This document shows, in pieces, positions 34,929 through 46,120 of a stretch of 64,000 bases of DNA. Within the stretch, counting starts at the first letter, position 1; each line of letters opens with the position of its first letter. The DNA lies in contig JAAROD010000093.1 in assembly GCA_012274445.1 (NCBI GenBank), positions 1,116,001 to 1,180,000 of the forward strand, written 5' to 3'. The stretch is from Sclerotiophoma versabilis. Lineage: Eukaryota; Ascomycota; Dothideomycetes; Pleosporales; Didymellaceae. The position numbers and the translations under genes are program-made. The notes under the pieces were generated by a model, which was given only the letters and a program-made list of their open reading frames with translations, ran no database searches and had not been told where the DNA came from.

Positions 34929-35717
34929 ATGGCCGGCGGACACATGAAGTACCGCGCTCTCAGCCGCTCGTCGTCGCATCGACAGGCCCTCCTGCGCAAC
35001 CTCGTCACATCGCTGTTCAAGCACGAGTCGATAGCAACAACATGGCACAAGGCGAAGGAGGCGCAGCGGTTAGCGGAGAAGCTGGTCACATTGGGCAAGA
35101 AGAACACAGAGGCGTCGCGGCGGAGAGCGCACCAGATCTTTTACGTACGCAGACCCAGCACCCCTGCGCCAACAACACACTGATCGCTGCAGGAACCAAA
35201 TGACATGGTCCCCAAGCTCTTTGGTCCCATAAGAGAGCGCTACCTCGCCAGGCCCGGAGGCTACACACGCGTCCTGCGCATCGAACCCATGAAGGAAGAC
35301 CAGGCCGAATCCGCCATCCTTGAACTTGTCGACGGTCCGAAAGACATGCGCTTCGCCATGACAGCGAAGACACTGGCGCGCTTACCTCCCAACAAGCAAT
35401 TCAACGACATGACAGCGAAGAACGTAAAGAGGGTCACGCAATTCCGTGAGAATGGCATGGACCAGCTGCAAGAGATGGTCCAGCAGATGCGCATCGAGAC
35501 AGAGAACGGCATTGACGACCGAATCCTGCCTGCGCCCAGGAAGGTGTATCCAGAGCCGAGCATAAAGAGGGAGATGCACTACCCCGAGGAGGTTCCGGAC
35601 TGGAAGTTCCCCAACCCGCTGCCAAAGAAGCAGGTCAAGAAGGAGGTGAAGGTTGTGGAGCCAGAGGACGACTTTGTGGTCGCAGAGCGGAGTCTAGGGA
35701 AAGAGGTGAACGCATAA
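34929..35717 (+). CDS. MRPL8: Mitochondrial large ribosomal subunit protein bL17m
   Basis: Exons 34929-35144 and 35193-35717 with a 48-nt GTACGC...GCAG intron (phase 0) encode 246 residues. The bL17 signature is at the N-terminus: KYRALSRSSSHRQALLRNLV, HESIATTWHKAKEAQRLAEK, LVTLGKKN, then LFGPIRERYLARPGGYTRVL across the second exon. Bacterial L17 is about 120 residues; the extra C-terminal 120 residues (coil-rich, ending in acidic/basic V-E-P-E-D-D-F) match the extended fungal mitochondrial form. It sits near the peptide exit of the mitoribosome. The gene is divergent from RNR1, sharing about 370 bp of promoter. Confidence 0.93.
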
Positions 35718-35972
35718 AACCGATGTCTTATATCTGTACTATACCAATGTCCACATACCAGGTGCAACACCCACAGTTGTGTGCGCCATTGACTTCTATT
35801 ACCTCCAGCGTCACCTACGTTTACTTGAGGTACAGCACGTTTACGCTCACTCTCACCCAGTTCAGGTACACTTCGGGATATACATACCACGATCCCCCCA
35901 CTCTAGACCACCAACCGTGTCCACCTCCCTACCATATACCTGCTCAACCTCAGCCCACCTGCGTACCGTACC
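35718..35972. other. Short spacer
   Basis: 3' flank of bL17m and promoter of the first BTB gene. Nothing else seen. Confidence 0.4.
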
Positions 35973-36745
35973 ATGGCGCCCAGCAACAGCGCTGTGTGCA
36001 AACCACCGCGCATCTCGTAAGTACAGGCTGGTGACTGCATCATTGTTGTCTGGTACTGATGCAGTGCAGTGCCCGGAATGCTGAGTTCGCTACCGTTTTG
36101 GTGGGCGCGGAAAGTGTTACGTTCTTCGTCCATAAGGAGCTCCTTACCTATCACTCCGCTTTCTTCCGTGCTGCTCTCAACAGTGGCTTCGAGGAGGCTG
36201 CAACAAGTACAGTTCGCCTGGAAGAGGTGGGCGTCAAGGTCTTCGAGTTCTTCGTTCACTGGCTGTACCACCAGCGCTTCCCAAACAAGTACGACGATGC
36301 TGAGCTCTTCAGAATATGGGATGGTGGTGTGAGCCTTGGACATGTGGTCGGCAGTAATTATATACGATTACACGTCTTCGGTGACAAGTACGACGTACCA
36401 GGGTTGAAACGACAAACACTGGATCATCTCTTCAGATTTGATGAGTTTTATATTCCTCTTAGATATCCGGTCGTATACGCGTTCAACAACCTGTGCGAAG
36501 ACTCTCCACTCTGCCGCCTTCTGGTCCACATCTATTGTGACAGGGCGAACCAACATGACTGGGACTTTGTGGTGGATGAACGTCACGCAATGCTACCTGC
36601 TACTTTTCTCAAGCTGGTACTGCAGCGTTATTCCGAGATCTCTCGTCGCGATCATCCGACACGCGCTCTACTGGAGCTCTGCGACTACCATGAGCACAAG
36701 GACGATGAAGAGAGAGAGGCATGTGCAGAAAAGCGGGCAACCTGA
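35973..36745 (+). CDS. BTB/POZ domain protein (tandem copy 1)
   Basis: Exon 1 (35973-36016) encodes MAPSNSAVCKPPRIS; a 53-nt intron with phase 2 joins to exon 2 (36070-36745), 239 residues in all. The acceptor is the second of two close AGs (GTGCAG); only this keeps frame. The BTB fold covers about residues 15-130: FATVLVG, FFVHKELLTYHSAFFRAAL, VFEFFVHWLYH, then LHVFGDKYDVPGLKRQTLDHL. The C-terminal part is helical, with ELCDYHEHKDDEE near the end. Stand-alone fungal BTB proteins of this size are numerous and mostly unstudied; BTB domains dimerise and some recruit cullin-3. It is paralogous to the gene 550 bp downstream, with the same exon layout. Confidence 0.88.
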
Positions 36746-37296
36746 ACTGGTGGTTTCAACAAGAGGCACGATGTGTCCAGATGGGGTGGGAGGAACTGAT
36801 GAGAGGATTCCTTAGAAAGACGAACACATCCACGATATCGAAACTATGTATGGGAGCGCGGTGGAGCGGTTAAAGCTCAGCGCTGCCATTTTTCTGCTAA
36901 GCGCTACAGACACATTGGAGTCCTGCATTTGCCGATAGGAACTCAAATAACTATGGAGGGTTATGCACACCTTCTCTACAAGCAAGTCACTGAGTATGCA
37001 AAGTCAAGTTTCATGCATCAAATTCATATGTGACTCGGCAGGAGCAACGACCCTGCATTGCGCTAGGTCATGCATATTGACCAAAGCAACAGTCACGTCC
37101 ACTTTCACCACAATGCGCCGAGTAAACTGGCTTTACTTTTGGTACATTACAGGGGGCGTCCTTCACCATCACTCTCACCAGGCTCCAAATATGGCTGCCC
37201 TACCATACATATCTTTGTATTCACCCCTTCGACCATGATCTCTTCTACAACCTCTTCAACCATTGAACAACATCGCCCGTCCCCAGCCAATCCGCC
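36746..37296. other. Spacer between the two BTB genes
   Basis: 3' flank of copy 1 and promoter of copy 2. Short frames at 36963-37300 look like leader sequence, not genes. Confidence 0.45.
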
Positions 37297-38082
37297 ATGA
37301 TGAAAGCCAACAACACAGCAGTTCGGCCTCTACCCCGCTTGTCGTAGGTGCCTACCACATTTCAATGAGCGTCTCAAATGACCTAGCTAACTTTGGCCAG
37401 AGCACAAGATCCTCCCTTCGCCACTATCCTCGTCGGTCCGGACAAAAAGCGTTTCGTTGTCCATCGAGATCTGCTCACCTACCACTCAACCTTCTTCAAA
37501 GCGGCGTTGACGGGAAACTTCAAAGAAGCTGAGAGCAAGACTGTCACCTTGCAAGAAGTTGATCCGCTGATCTTCGAGTTCTTCGTGCATTGGCTGTATC
37601 ACAAAACCTTCCCTGTGAAGGACAATGCACCTGTTGAGCTGCTCAACGAATGGGAGGCAGAGGACAATGATTCCATCAAAACTTACAATTTGATTCATCT
37701 TCACGTCCTGGGCGATCAATGTGGTCTTGAAGGTCTTAAGCTTCTTACTATGAAGGAGTTCTTTCTGTTCATGGCAGAAGATTTTACATTCCTTCCTAGC
37801 GACAGGCAAGTTAGCTATGCTTACGAAAATCTCCCTACTGGCTCTGCATTCTTGAGATATCTTGTCGATATGTGGTGCTTTTACGCAGAAGAGACAGCCT
37901 GGGAAGACGACAAGGCAAGGAAATTTCCCTCGCCCTTCCTTTTTGCGGTTCTGAGACGGTACAATCACTATGCGCTTGGTGAGCCAGACATTTGTGAGGG
38001 TCTTGTGCTGTGCGACTATCACAATCACATATCCATCGCAGAGGAAGAGAAGTGCCCCAGCAAGGGAGTAATCTCTTCGTAG
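37297..38082 (+). CDS. BTB/POZ domain protein (tandem copy 2)
   Basis: Exon 1 (37297-37343, two adjacent Met codons) encodes MMKANNTAVRPLPRLS; a 57-nt intron (GTAGGT, branch CTAAC, GGCCAG) joins in phase 2 to exon 2 (37401-38082), 242 residues. The BTB region reads FATILVGPDKKRFVVHRDLL, TYHSTFFKAALTGNF, IFEFFVHWLYHKTFP, LIHLHVLGDQCGLEGLK. The tail (LCDYHNHISIAEEEK) aligns with copy 1's LCDYHEHKDDEE, so the whole protein, not only the BTB domain, is duplicated. Same intron position and phase as copy 1. Substrate or partner unknown. Confidence 0.88.
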
Positions 38083-38750
38083 GAGGACTAGTCCGTCATC
38101 ACAATCAAGTGATTGAAGTTCAAGCTATCGATGGAGCATGAGTGTGAAGAAATGCAGGTTCCCCGATGCAACGTTATCTGCAGATAGTAGGATTAAAGTT
38201 CGGAAAGAATAGCGAACCCAATTTTTGTACTAAAGCGTGCTCTACCTACTACTAAGAAGCCTTCTATTGAGCGAATTGCAAAGCGCAAGGCCCACTAATG
38301 TGGAAAGTCACCACTACCGCACAAGGACCAACTCGAAAGCAAAAGTACAACCAACCCATCACTGCATATACTGTCCAGTGGCAGACTTGAGAACCAAGCC
38401 TACAAGCGCCTGGCCAAACAGCTCCGATGTGGCCACTACGTCAGATGCCCATCCAAGTGTGGGGTTAGGGGCATTGTATACGAGAAGAAAACTTAGAGTG
38501 GTTATGAGGGCAATGAGCATGAAATAAGTTATGAGTAGTAAGGAACGAACGTGCTGATGGTTTTGATTGTGGGAAAGGCAGGAGCGATGTTGTGTGCGAA
38601 GCTTTGTAGAGTACGAGGACTTGCTTTCACCCGCACTCAGGCAGTCAACAAGAGAAAGCCTAATTGGACTTCTTGTCAGAATGAATGGAATCTTGATCCT
38701 TTCGACATTTGTGACTACAAAGTACTTCTGCTCCAGCCATTACAACTCCA
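38083..38750. other. Intergenic region
   Basis: Between convergent BTB copy 2 and the first small membrane gene. No supported gene; a 96-codon plus-strand frame at 38237-38527 lacks features. Confidence 0.35.
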
Positions 38751-39108
38751 TCAGAAACCACATCTGGACAGCTTTCTAGAAAAGTGCACAGGCGGCGGTG
38801 GCCGAAGTGCATATAAACTCGAATCACAGCGCTCTAGATCTATATTTGGATAGTTCGAGAACGACTCGTCTCGGAACTGAGACATTCTATCTAAATCCTC
38901 TTGTTAGTATTGGTACTAGGTGTACTGCAGAGACAGTGGATGGAATCAATGACATACCGTAAACTATCTCCTGTCGGCGCGTACGACGCAGCAAGAAACA
39001 ACCCAGAGAGTCTCTGTAGTGAAGGCCAGCTAGAGCAACGATGATCCCGAAGATACTGATAATGCCAAAGCATATCTGAAGGGTGATTTCCGGGCTGTTC
39101 GTTGACAT
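38751..39108 (-). CDS. Small single-span membrane protein A
   Basis: Exon 1 (39108-38958) and exon 2 (38890-38751) join in phase 1 across a 67-nt intron (GTATGT, branch TACTAAC, acceptor TTTAG), giving 96 residues; a Met at 39144 would add 12. One hydrophobic span at about 8-30 (TLQICFGIISIFGIIVALAG) is followed by LHYRDSLGCFLLRRTRRQE, which gives a basic cytosolic stop-transfer. Exon 2 adds a polar tail with P-P-P-P. Without splicing the frame runs to a TAG at 38891, giving an alternative 73-residue product. The span and juxtamembrane motif match protein B 1.7 kb away. Family unknown. Confidence 0.6.
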
Positions 39109-39144
39109 GTTTTTGACTTGTGTACTTCGAATGACATCAAACAA

Positions 39145-40561
39145 ACAGAAGTATCACTGTCTCAGGGTACATAGGCCAAGCAAGAATTGTGTGGCGTCAT
39201 GAAGCGAAGGGACTGCTGGGCCAGACAAGGATAACGGGAAATAAAGTCAAGACGACGTGCGATAACTTGAAACCAGAGCGTAGGCGGACAGGAATAGCGA
39301 AGGCTGAGAAGGAAACGTCTCAAATATGGATGGTAGAATAGTGAATGATGAGTGATTTCCTGCTCGACATTATAGAACACTCGCCAGATGAGATATATAG
39401 GCTGGTGCACAAAGCTCGTCCGCCGAGCTCCGCTGAATCAGCGACTTGGTCTTAGCGCGGCGGGTAAGGGAGCACCATATATGTACCTTAACATTCCTTG
39501 AACGGGAGTTTAAGGGCAAAAGAAGGGCTACCTGTCCAATCTGACAGCGTTATGTGGTGGCTTAGAGCAAAGCTCACTGGTGGGCTAGCCGTGGCGGTTT
39601 GAGTTTGCAGCGTGCGACCAGTCTGACCAACCACCATACTGGACGATACGTACTACTGGGGTGCGCTGGCTGCATCAGCTTGACCAATGAATCAATAGTG
39701 AGAGTCTCTGGGATGGGACGGGGTGAATCTTTTATACATGTGCCCTTAATTGCATATCTCAAGTATATATGTATGCTCAAGTATATGTCACCTAATTAGC
39801 TTGGTTAAGAGACATCCGAGTTAGTCTACACTGCCACAAGACAGCAGTAAACGCGAAGTTCGATTGGTTATCAGCCCGCTAATGACCTTCAGCCCGCCGG
39901 TAGAGAAGTCTGCTGTATGCTTGTTGTGAGATTGCGCAAGTATCGAGGTGTCTTGGATTGAGGTGTGGAGGCGCAGGATCGCTCCAACGTCATCAGCCTT
40001 TTTCCTCGGCCTTGTGCATCTTCCTTGCACTCTGCTACATGCATACATGCACCTTCATACAGACAGCAAGTGCTACGTATATATCGCTCTAAACCTTATC
40101 GTGCATCTATACTTGTTCGAGTCGCGATCTTGAACAGAGTGTCGGAGCAGTCGTTGAATACAAGATGACTTCACGCATTAAATTGAAGAAATTATAGAAC
40201 CATATATCTTACAGCGGGATCAACTTGATGGCAGCATATTGACTGAGTCACAACACATGCCATTGACAGTCACAGTCACATGTCTTCATCAAATCGCCAA
40301 ATGTAACACGGCCAGATCTACCCCTGTTGGGAGCATCAGAGCCCTATACAGCCGAACTCTCTTGGGCTTCTAAGCCACAACATTTATCACCAATTATTCA
40401 AAAGAGGATTCCTTTATTCAAAATACATCGTGCTGATCTTTCAGAAGCACTATCGCGCTCACAAGAACGAAAGCTTGGAGATGGAATGGCTGCTCCACTG
40501 ACACGCCGTATTACTAAGGAGTCATGGGTACGACCTCGCCGCTTGCGCAGTGAGCAGGACT
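39145..40561. other. Spacer between the two small membrane genes
   Basis: Only short frames on both strands. A plus-strand frame at 40327-40608 overlaps the 3' end of gene B antisense and shows no domain. Nothing else seen. Confidence 0.35.
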
Positions 40562-41090
40562 CTATACAAGACGGTTTTCTGAAGTATACAGCAAGCATGG
40601 TGCTTTGAACGAGTTGGCTGGCTTGGTAAGCCGTCCAAAAAGAGATGGCGTACAAAGTGGTATTGCAGAGACGGAAGTATTTGCAACCAAGTCGACGCCA
40701 TGGAACACGGCAGAGCTACTCGGCGATACCGCGGCGAGCTCGTTCGCATCCGGAAGGCTTGAATCTCGATCCTGTGCACGACCTAAGTCGGTATGAGTGC
40801 TGAGCGTCAAGACTCGACCGGAAAGCTCATGTACTGCCGGAATGGTCAGTGATGGCTTTGTGTGGATGGATCTCACTGCAAAAGCGTGACAGCATACCAG
40901 TATCATCGTTCGATGCAACAGAGCGAGGCCGGAGCAGGATACATCCCAAGGATTCCCTATAATGTAGGCTGGCTAGAGTAATAAGGGTGCCGATGACTGC
41001 AAAGACTCCAAAGCATACTTGCAGGATAAACTCGATGGACCGAGCCAGACTGTGTCTTGATCTGATTGGACAGCCACGGACAGTAATCAT
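40562..41090 (-). CDS. Small single-span membrane protein B
   Basis: Exon 1 (41090-40898) and exon 2 (40833-40562) join in phase 1 across a 64-nt intron (GTATGC, branch CTGAC, acceptor GGCAG), 154 residues. The span FILQVCFGVFAVIGTLITLA at about 20-39 and the following SLHYRESLGCILLRPRS closely match protein A; intron phase and position after the motif are also the same. Exon 2 encodes a longer Ser/Leu-rich tail with weak similarity to A only around D-L-x-R...D-S-S-L. The N-terminus is basic, so the N-terminal side may be cytosolic. Function unknown. Confidence 0.55.
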
Positions 41091-41811
41091 GGCCGTCTGT
41101 CTGACATCAGTTTGATTGGGCCAGTCTCATGCAGCCCTATGGCGGAATGATGGTCCTCGGGATCTGCCGAAGGGATCCCCTCTAGAAGTCCGGATAGAAT
41201 GGGTTGCCGAGCTTTCAGCCAAGATCCATAGGGCGACGTTGCGTTCTAGTCTCCTTGTCATAAGATTAGTAGAACACATGCGCCCCTAGAAAAATCCAAC
41301 ATACTCAAGGCTCTTTCTTACTTCACCACTGACAGCTGGACTGTAGAGTACCCGCTTGGCTGTAAGCAGAAAGCTCGATCGTGTGGTAAAGAGTCAACGG
41401 GCGCTTCTGCGCGCAACAGACCACGATATCAGTTGTCCCTGTGCTCGCTGTGCTCTCATAGCATGGACCAGAGACTTGGTTCGGCATATGATCAAGGGCA
41501 TTGATGAGCATGGTTCAGGTCTTGCAAAGCGTTTGACTTGAAGACAAAGGGCCCAATAGAGCCGTCGTATAAATTCAATAACTACCCCACTACGCGCTGA
41601 CAATGAATGATGAAGAATGATGAAGAATGCTCGATGCCATGTATAGTGCCTCAGCACAAAGATCACCCAACGCCATGCAGTACCAGAACGGGTATGAATG
41701 AGAAGCGTGCCGTAACAAACGGGCCGTATACGGAAGAAACGACAGACAACAACGCTGAAATCTAACCAAAACATCATACGAAGGAAAAGAGCGTTAGTGG
41801 CAGCCTTATGC
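41091..41811. other. Intergenic region
   Basis: Between gene B and the 3' end of the TCP11-like gene. Contains a short imperfect direct repeat of AATGATGAAG around 41605-41628. No gene seen. Confidence 0.4.
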
Positions 41812-44748
41812 TCAAGAAGACCCCGAAGCAGCAGATCCACCACTCTCAGACCTGCTCAGCTCTTCGCCACCCCCATCAAGCGGTTCGTTCTCCATTTGCT
41901 CAGCAATCTCCTCGTACCACTTGCCATGCGCCTTGCGATCGACTTCACCAACCTTGCTCAGCTGTTCACAGATATCCGCAACCTGGGGCACAAATTCTGC
42001 AAGGCCAGTTGTCGCAAGCCCCTCCGTGGCGGTACTGGCAGCCTTGACGCGTTCTCCTGAGCTGCTAGCCGAGACACGGTTGAAGATGTGCGTCTTGAGG
42101 CGCTGGAAGAGGACCTTGGTAACAGGGTCGGAGAGCTTGCAAGACTCGGCTTGAGTCAAGAGACGCGTGACTGTCGCGGAGAGCTGTGCGCGCGTCGAGG
42201 GTGGCATGTTATGTGAGGACTCAAGAAGTGATGAGATTTTGGCAGGAGTTGTGGGATCCTTCATGTAACCGTCTTTAAGAACGTCCCACATGCGGTTCGC
42301 CTGAGGCTTCCACTGCGAGCGCACATCACGCTTGAGGAGGTTTTTCGCCGTAAGGAGTATACCGCCTATCGTAGTGATACGCAGTGCGTCTTCGCGGATC
42401 CGAGAGATACGAGCTCGGTCAAGCGCAAGGGTTTCTGGGAGCTCAGAGTCACGTAGTGGTGGAATGGAGATCGCAAGGTCGACCAGGCCACGAGCGTAAA
42501 TCTTGTGGGCTGTTGGACGGTTCATGGGGTTAGGCTGTGTCCATGGGTCGCGGCGATCTGCTTCGGTGTGCATGTTGATAGCTGCACTACGCCACCAGCG
42601 CCTTGTTCGATCCAGAGTGATGTTGCCTTCTTCTAAATCCTGCGCGAACATGCGTTGCTCGTACCCAGTGGCTTCCTTGATCAGGGTTGGTGCGGCGTTC
42701 ATCAGCAGGAAGTTTGAGTAGTCCAGCGACAGGAGATCAATGACGTGCAGAAGCTTAAATAGCTTCTCCACCATCGCAGGAAGCTCGCCCTCCTCCTGTA
42801 GCTCATCTGCCAACTCTTTGACCTGAGTGTCTCGGAAGGGAGCACAGAGCTTGGGGAGAATATTGGCGATGAAACCAAAGAACTTCTCGTATGAGAATAG
42901 CCCTTGACTACACTGCTTGTTGATGTGATCAGGGTCCAAAGTCTCTGAGATTAAAGTGTGCATCGAGTTTCCTGCCTTCAACAGACGCAACAGCTTTGCA
43001 CGAATATTCTCTGCCATGGCAGCCGTCCACTGCGCACTATCGCCATCTTCGAAGCCCTTGCGCATAGCGTCGCACAGCTCGCGATTGAGAGCATCTCGCA
43101 GGTCAGCCGTTGGTGATGCATCGATACGGTACTCTTTGTCGATAGACAGCTCATGAACGAGCACCCGGTTGTTTGGAACAACAGTAAAGACCTTCGACAG
43201 CGACTGGGCTTGGTGCCCTTCTGTCGCAGACCCGAGATGTGCTGCTTGACCAGAAGCTGCGAGCTCGGAGGCAGCCTCAGCCTGCATAGCGGCACTTTCG
43301 CCTTCGACTGTCGAGCCAGAAGACACATCGACTGCGACTCGAGGCCGGACCGTCTCCCCAGCAGGTCTCTTCTTTGGCCTCGACCTGCGACTTTCACGGA
43401 TAGCTTTACGAATCAAGGTCAACGCCTTGTCCGGCCCCGCAAGCTTCTTGATCCTGCTGAGCAGGATAGCTTGATTGTCTCGAATGCCTGTCCTGTACTC
43501 GTTCGCCACCTCTTCAACGGTTGCATCTTTGACGCTCTGCCAGATCTCGTCGAGACTAACAAAGGAGGCGACCATGGTCTCAATAAGAGCAGATGAGTCG
43601 CGAGCTTTCCAGTCGTTGAAGGCCGCAACGAAGGCGCTGTGAGCCAAGAGTACTGTTTCGGTCCTGGTGGGCGAAGGAGTGTAGTAGTTGAAGGTTGTGA
43701 GCTTCCCCAGGGCTGACTCGAAGGAGAGGACTAAATCTTTGGCCTTTGTGATGAGATCCTGCTCCTGATCGCCGTCGCGGCTCAGCACGTTGGTTGGGTG
43801 GCCCAGGATAAGATACGAGGAAAGGAAAGTTCGAACAGCTGTGCTGCGGGCAGCCGGGTCTGGATCTGGCAGCAGAACGAACAACTCCATGACCTTTTCC
43901 GTCATCTTCAGGAGCTTCTCGTCTGCCAGCATGATGGTGATGTCCTCGAAACTGGTGCTGCTGATCTTCTCGATGGACAAGCCAAGTCCCAGCCACTCAT
44001 CGACGACGTTTCTCCTAGATCTCGCCCTCCACGCAGACTGGATGCGTTTGGCGGCGTCCTCGGAGGTTGGAGCTGGGGACTGCTGGGCTCCCTTCTTTGC
44101 ATCAGCAGGAGGGGAGCTCGCAGTCCGAGGCCTGCGGGGGCTGCGTTTGTACTCCAGCCGCCTCCTTTCAGCCTCTGCATGCTTCTCCTCCATTTCAAGG
44201 CGGTATCTGCGCTCTTCGGCGGCTTTGCGCTCCTTCATGTCCTCAGCAATCTTCTTGGCCCTGCGCACTTCCTCAGCGCACGATGCGGCCACCTGGGCGA
44301 GGTGTCGTTGGCGAGCCTCCTTGGCAGCCAGCGCCTTCTCTTCGCTGTTGGATACACGTGGTGTGGCCTTGGCGGCGGCGGCGCGCAGGCGGACCTGCTC
44401 GGCATGGGCGGCCCTGTCGGCCAGTCGTGCCTTGCGGGTCTCGAGGATGGATACCCGGCGGAGGTGCTGGGCGATGTGGTGGCTCTGGCAGCTGTTGCGG
44501 ATGGTGGAGCGGGTCGAGGTGTGGGAGTGGGTCGAGGACAGCGAGTTGCGGCGGGATGACGTCGCGGACGACTTGCGGCGGTTGTTCGAGTGTCGGTAGA
44601 AGCGTGCGGCGATGCGCGGTGGAGGAGCGAATGTCTGGCCGTCGCCGGCGTCGTCTGAGAGGAGCATGTCGGGTTCCTCGGGGATGTCGCCGTTGCCCAG
44701 CTCCAGCTGCGAGCTCACCAGCTCGATCTCCGAGTCGCTGAAAGACAT
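41812..44748 (-). CDS. SOK1: T-complex protein 11 domain protein (Sok1-like)
   Basis: A single-exon gene of 978 residues from the Met of MSFSDSEIELVSS; an in-frame Met at 44898 would add 50 low-complexity residues and is less likely. The N-terminus is acidic then Ser/Arg-rich. A long charged helix, probably coiled coil, spans about 100-200 (EEVRRAKKIAEDMKERKAAE). An IQ-type calmodulin-binding motif follows at about 233-247 (AAKRIQSAWRARSRR). The C-terminal half is the TCP11 domain, with conserved helices such as LLRLLKAGNSMHTLISETLD, LLSLDYSNFLLMNAAPTLI and DLAISIPPLRDSELPETLAL. Yeast Sok1 suppresses loss of cAMP-dependent kinase; TCP11 in mammals acts in sperm cAMP signalling. A role in cAMP/PKA signalling is inferred from family. 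Confidence 0.88.
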   Translation of the reverse strand: MSFSDSEIELVSSQLELGNGDIPEEPDMLLSDDAGDGQTFAPPPRIAARFYRHSNNRRKSSATSSRRNSLSSTHSHTSTRSTIRNSCQSHHIAQHLRRVSILETRKARLADRAAHAEQVRLRAAAAKATPRVSNSEEKALAAKEARQRHLAQVAASCAEEVRRAKKIAEDMKERKAAEERRYRLEMEEKHAEAERRRLEYKRSPRRPRTASSPPADAKKGAQQSPAPTSEDAAKRIQSAWRARSRRNVVDEWLGLGLSIEKISSTSFEDITIMLADEKLLKMTEKVMELFVLLPDPDPAARSTAVRTFLSSYLILGHPTNVLSRDGDQEQDLITKAKDLVLSFESALGKLTTFNYYTPSPTRTETVLLAHSAFVAAFNDWKARDSSALIETMVASFVSLDEIWQSVKDATVEEVANEYRTGIRDNQAILLSRIKKLAGPDKALTLIRKAIRESRRSRPKKRPAGETVRPRVAVDVSSGSTVEGESAAMQAEAASELAASGQAAHLGSATEGHQAQSLSKVFTVVPNNRVLVHELSIDKEYRIDASPTADLRDALNRELCDAMRKGFEDGDSAQWTAAMAENIRAKLLRLLKAGNSMHTLISETLDPDHINKQCSQGLFSYEKFFGFIANILPKLCAPFRDTQVKELADELQEEGELPAMVEKLFKLLHVIDLLSLDYSNFLLMNAAPTLIKEATGYEQRMFAQDLEEGNITLDRTRRWWRSAAINMHTEADRRDPWTQPNPMNRPTAHKIYARGLVDLAISIPPLRDSELPETLALDRARISRIREDALRITTIGGILLTAKNLLKRDVRSQWKPQANRMWDVLKDGYMKDPTTPAKISSLLESSHNMPPSTRAQLSATVTRLLTQAESCKLSDPVTKVLFQRLKTHIFNRVSASSSGERVKAASTATEGLATTGLAEFVPQVADICEQLSKVGEVDRKAHGKWYEEIAEQMENEPLDGGGEELSRSESGGSAASGSS

Positions 44749-46120
44749 GGCCGTGGGCAGAGTCTCCCCTGATCGAGGAGGCGCGCGAGCGTGTCGAGTC
44801 AGGCCGGGAGGCAGGGCGAAGCTGGTGTTGACCGAGACGTGAAACAAAGCACGTCCTTGGGGGGGACGATGTCTGTGGGGCGAGCCGCAAGCGGTCAAGG
44901 AAGGGTGCAGTGGGAGCAGAGCGCATGCAGCACGAGTACAGCGGCACGACAGCAGAAGCGAAGGGGCCCGGTGCCGTGGTCAGGCGGCCGTGTTGTGGAT
45001 GGCAGTTCGCAAGATGGATGATTGATAAGCGGTGGGGCAGAAGCCGTGCCCGTTGCTCGCTCGAGGGGTGAACGAGCGTTGCGCAAGGACCAGGCAAGGG
45101 AAGAAGCGCTCGACTGAAGACAGCAGCCGTCGCAGCAAGGCAGAGAAGGTGGCTGGGATGGCGTGCCTTCCACCATGACGGAAGTATCCAACAGCCGCCT
45201 TGCGCTAGCACGCGCCAAAGAGAGATGGACAACCTGCCCGCTAGCTCCGAGGAACTCGATCGAACGTGATCGACGCCTTCTCGACCTCCACTCCTCAGCC
45301 TTACCCACCGCGTAGTCACATGCACCAGCCGCTAGTGCCATCACCTCGTGTCGTCGGCCTTACTGTCCAACCTACCTCTTGCTTTCCAGTGCCCACATCA
45401 AAGCCAGCCACGTTGAACCGACATGCACTGCGCACCCAGCCGTTCAGCTCGATGGCTTTGAACACACCAGCAGGGCCCCTGTGTGTGCCTACAATGACAC
45501 TGTCGATCCTGAGTGAGAAGGCTGCCCGCGCTCGTTGCTTGAAGTCGCTGTGCCGCACCGCACCGGCAGAGTGCCAAGAACAGCCTCAAAGAGCAGGCTT
45601 CAGTTGCTATTCACGGCTACCTTTCATGAGCCAAGTCCATTGACTCTCAACTCTAATTTCTGAACTGACACACAGCTTCTTCGATGCTTGCAGGCCTTCT
45701 GTACTCCTCACACACTCAAACACTGCCCAGCAAGTCAATCTAATCCGGCAATTGCTGCAACCACCCCTTCCATTTCCTGTGTTCTGTGGCTGCAGCCTCA
45801 TCCTACTCAGCCCCTGCGCCCTGTGCAACATGAGCCCTTTGCCATGCATCAACCATGGGCAACGATCGACACCCGGGGAGCAGGGAAGAGCTTTGTGTGG
45901 CTGGGGCGGCAAGCCTGGGTTGTATCCGACGGCTACGTGCAGCATGTCGGTCACGGGTCATTTCTTCAAGAAAAGCAAATGCAGGCACTGCTAGTAGGCG
46001 CATATGGCCGGTATTCCCCTCAGTTTCCACTTCTTGCGTCAAACCTCTACTTCACCTCCATTGGTTTTCCACCGCTCTCTACAGGACTTCTAGCTCCAGA
46101 GCGAACTTCACCGAGCCGCT
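44749..46120. other. Long divergent promoter region
   Basis: 5' space between the TCP11-like gene and the HET-domain gene, about 1.4 kb. GC-rich near the TCP11 side and pyrimidine-rich towards 46100. Several short frames on both strands have no domain. Long leaders are usual for regulatory fungal genes. Confidence 0.4.

Noticed and set aside
43790..44599. Long plus-strand frames opposite the TCP11-like gene
   Set aside because: Antisense of the charged helical region (Glu/Arg/Ala codons reversed to Ser/Leu/Ala); no independent features.
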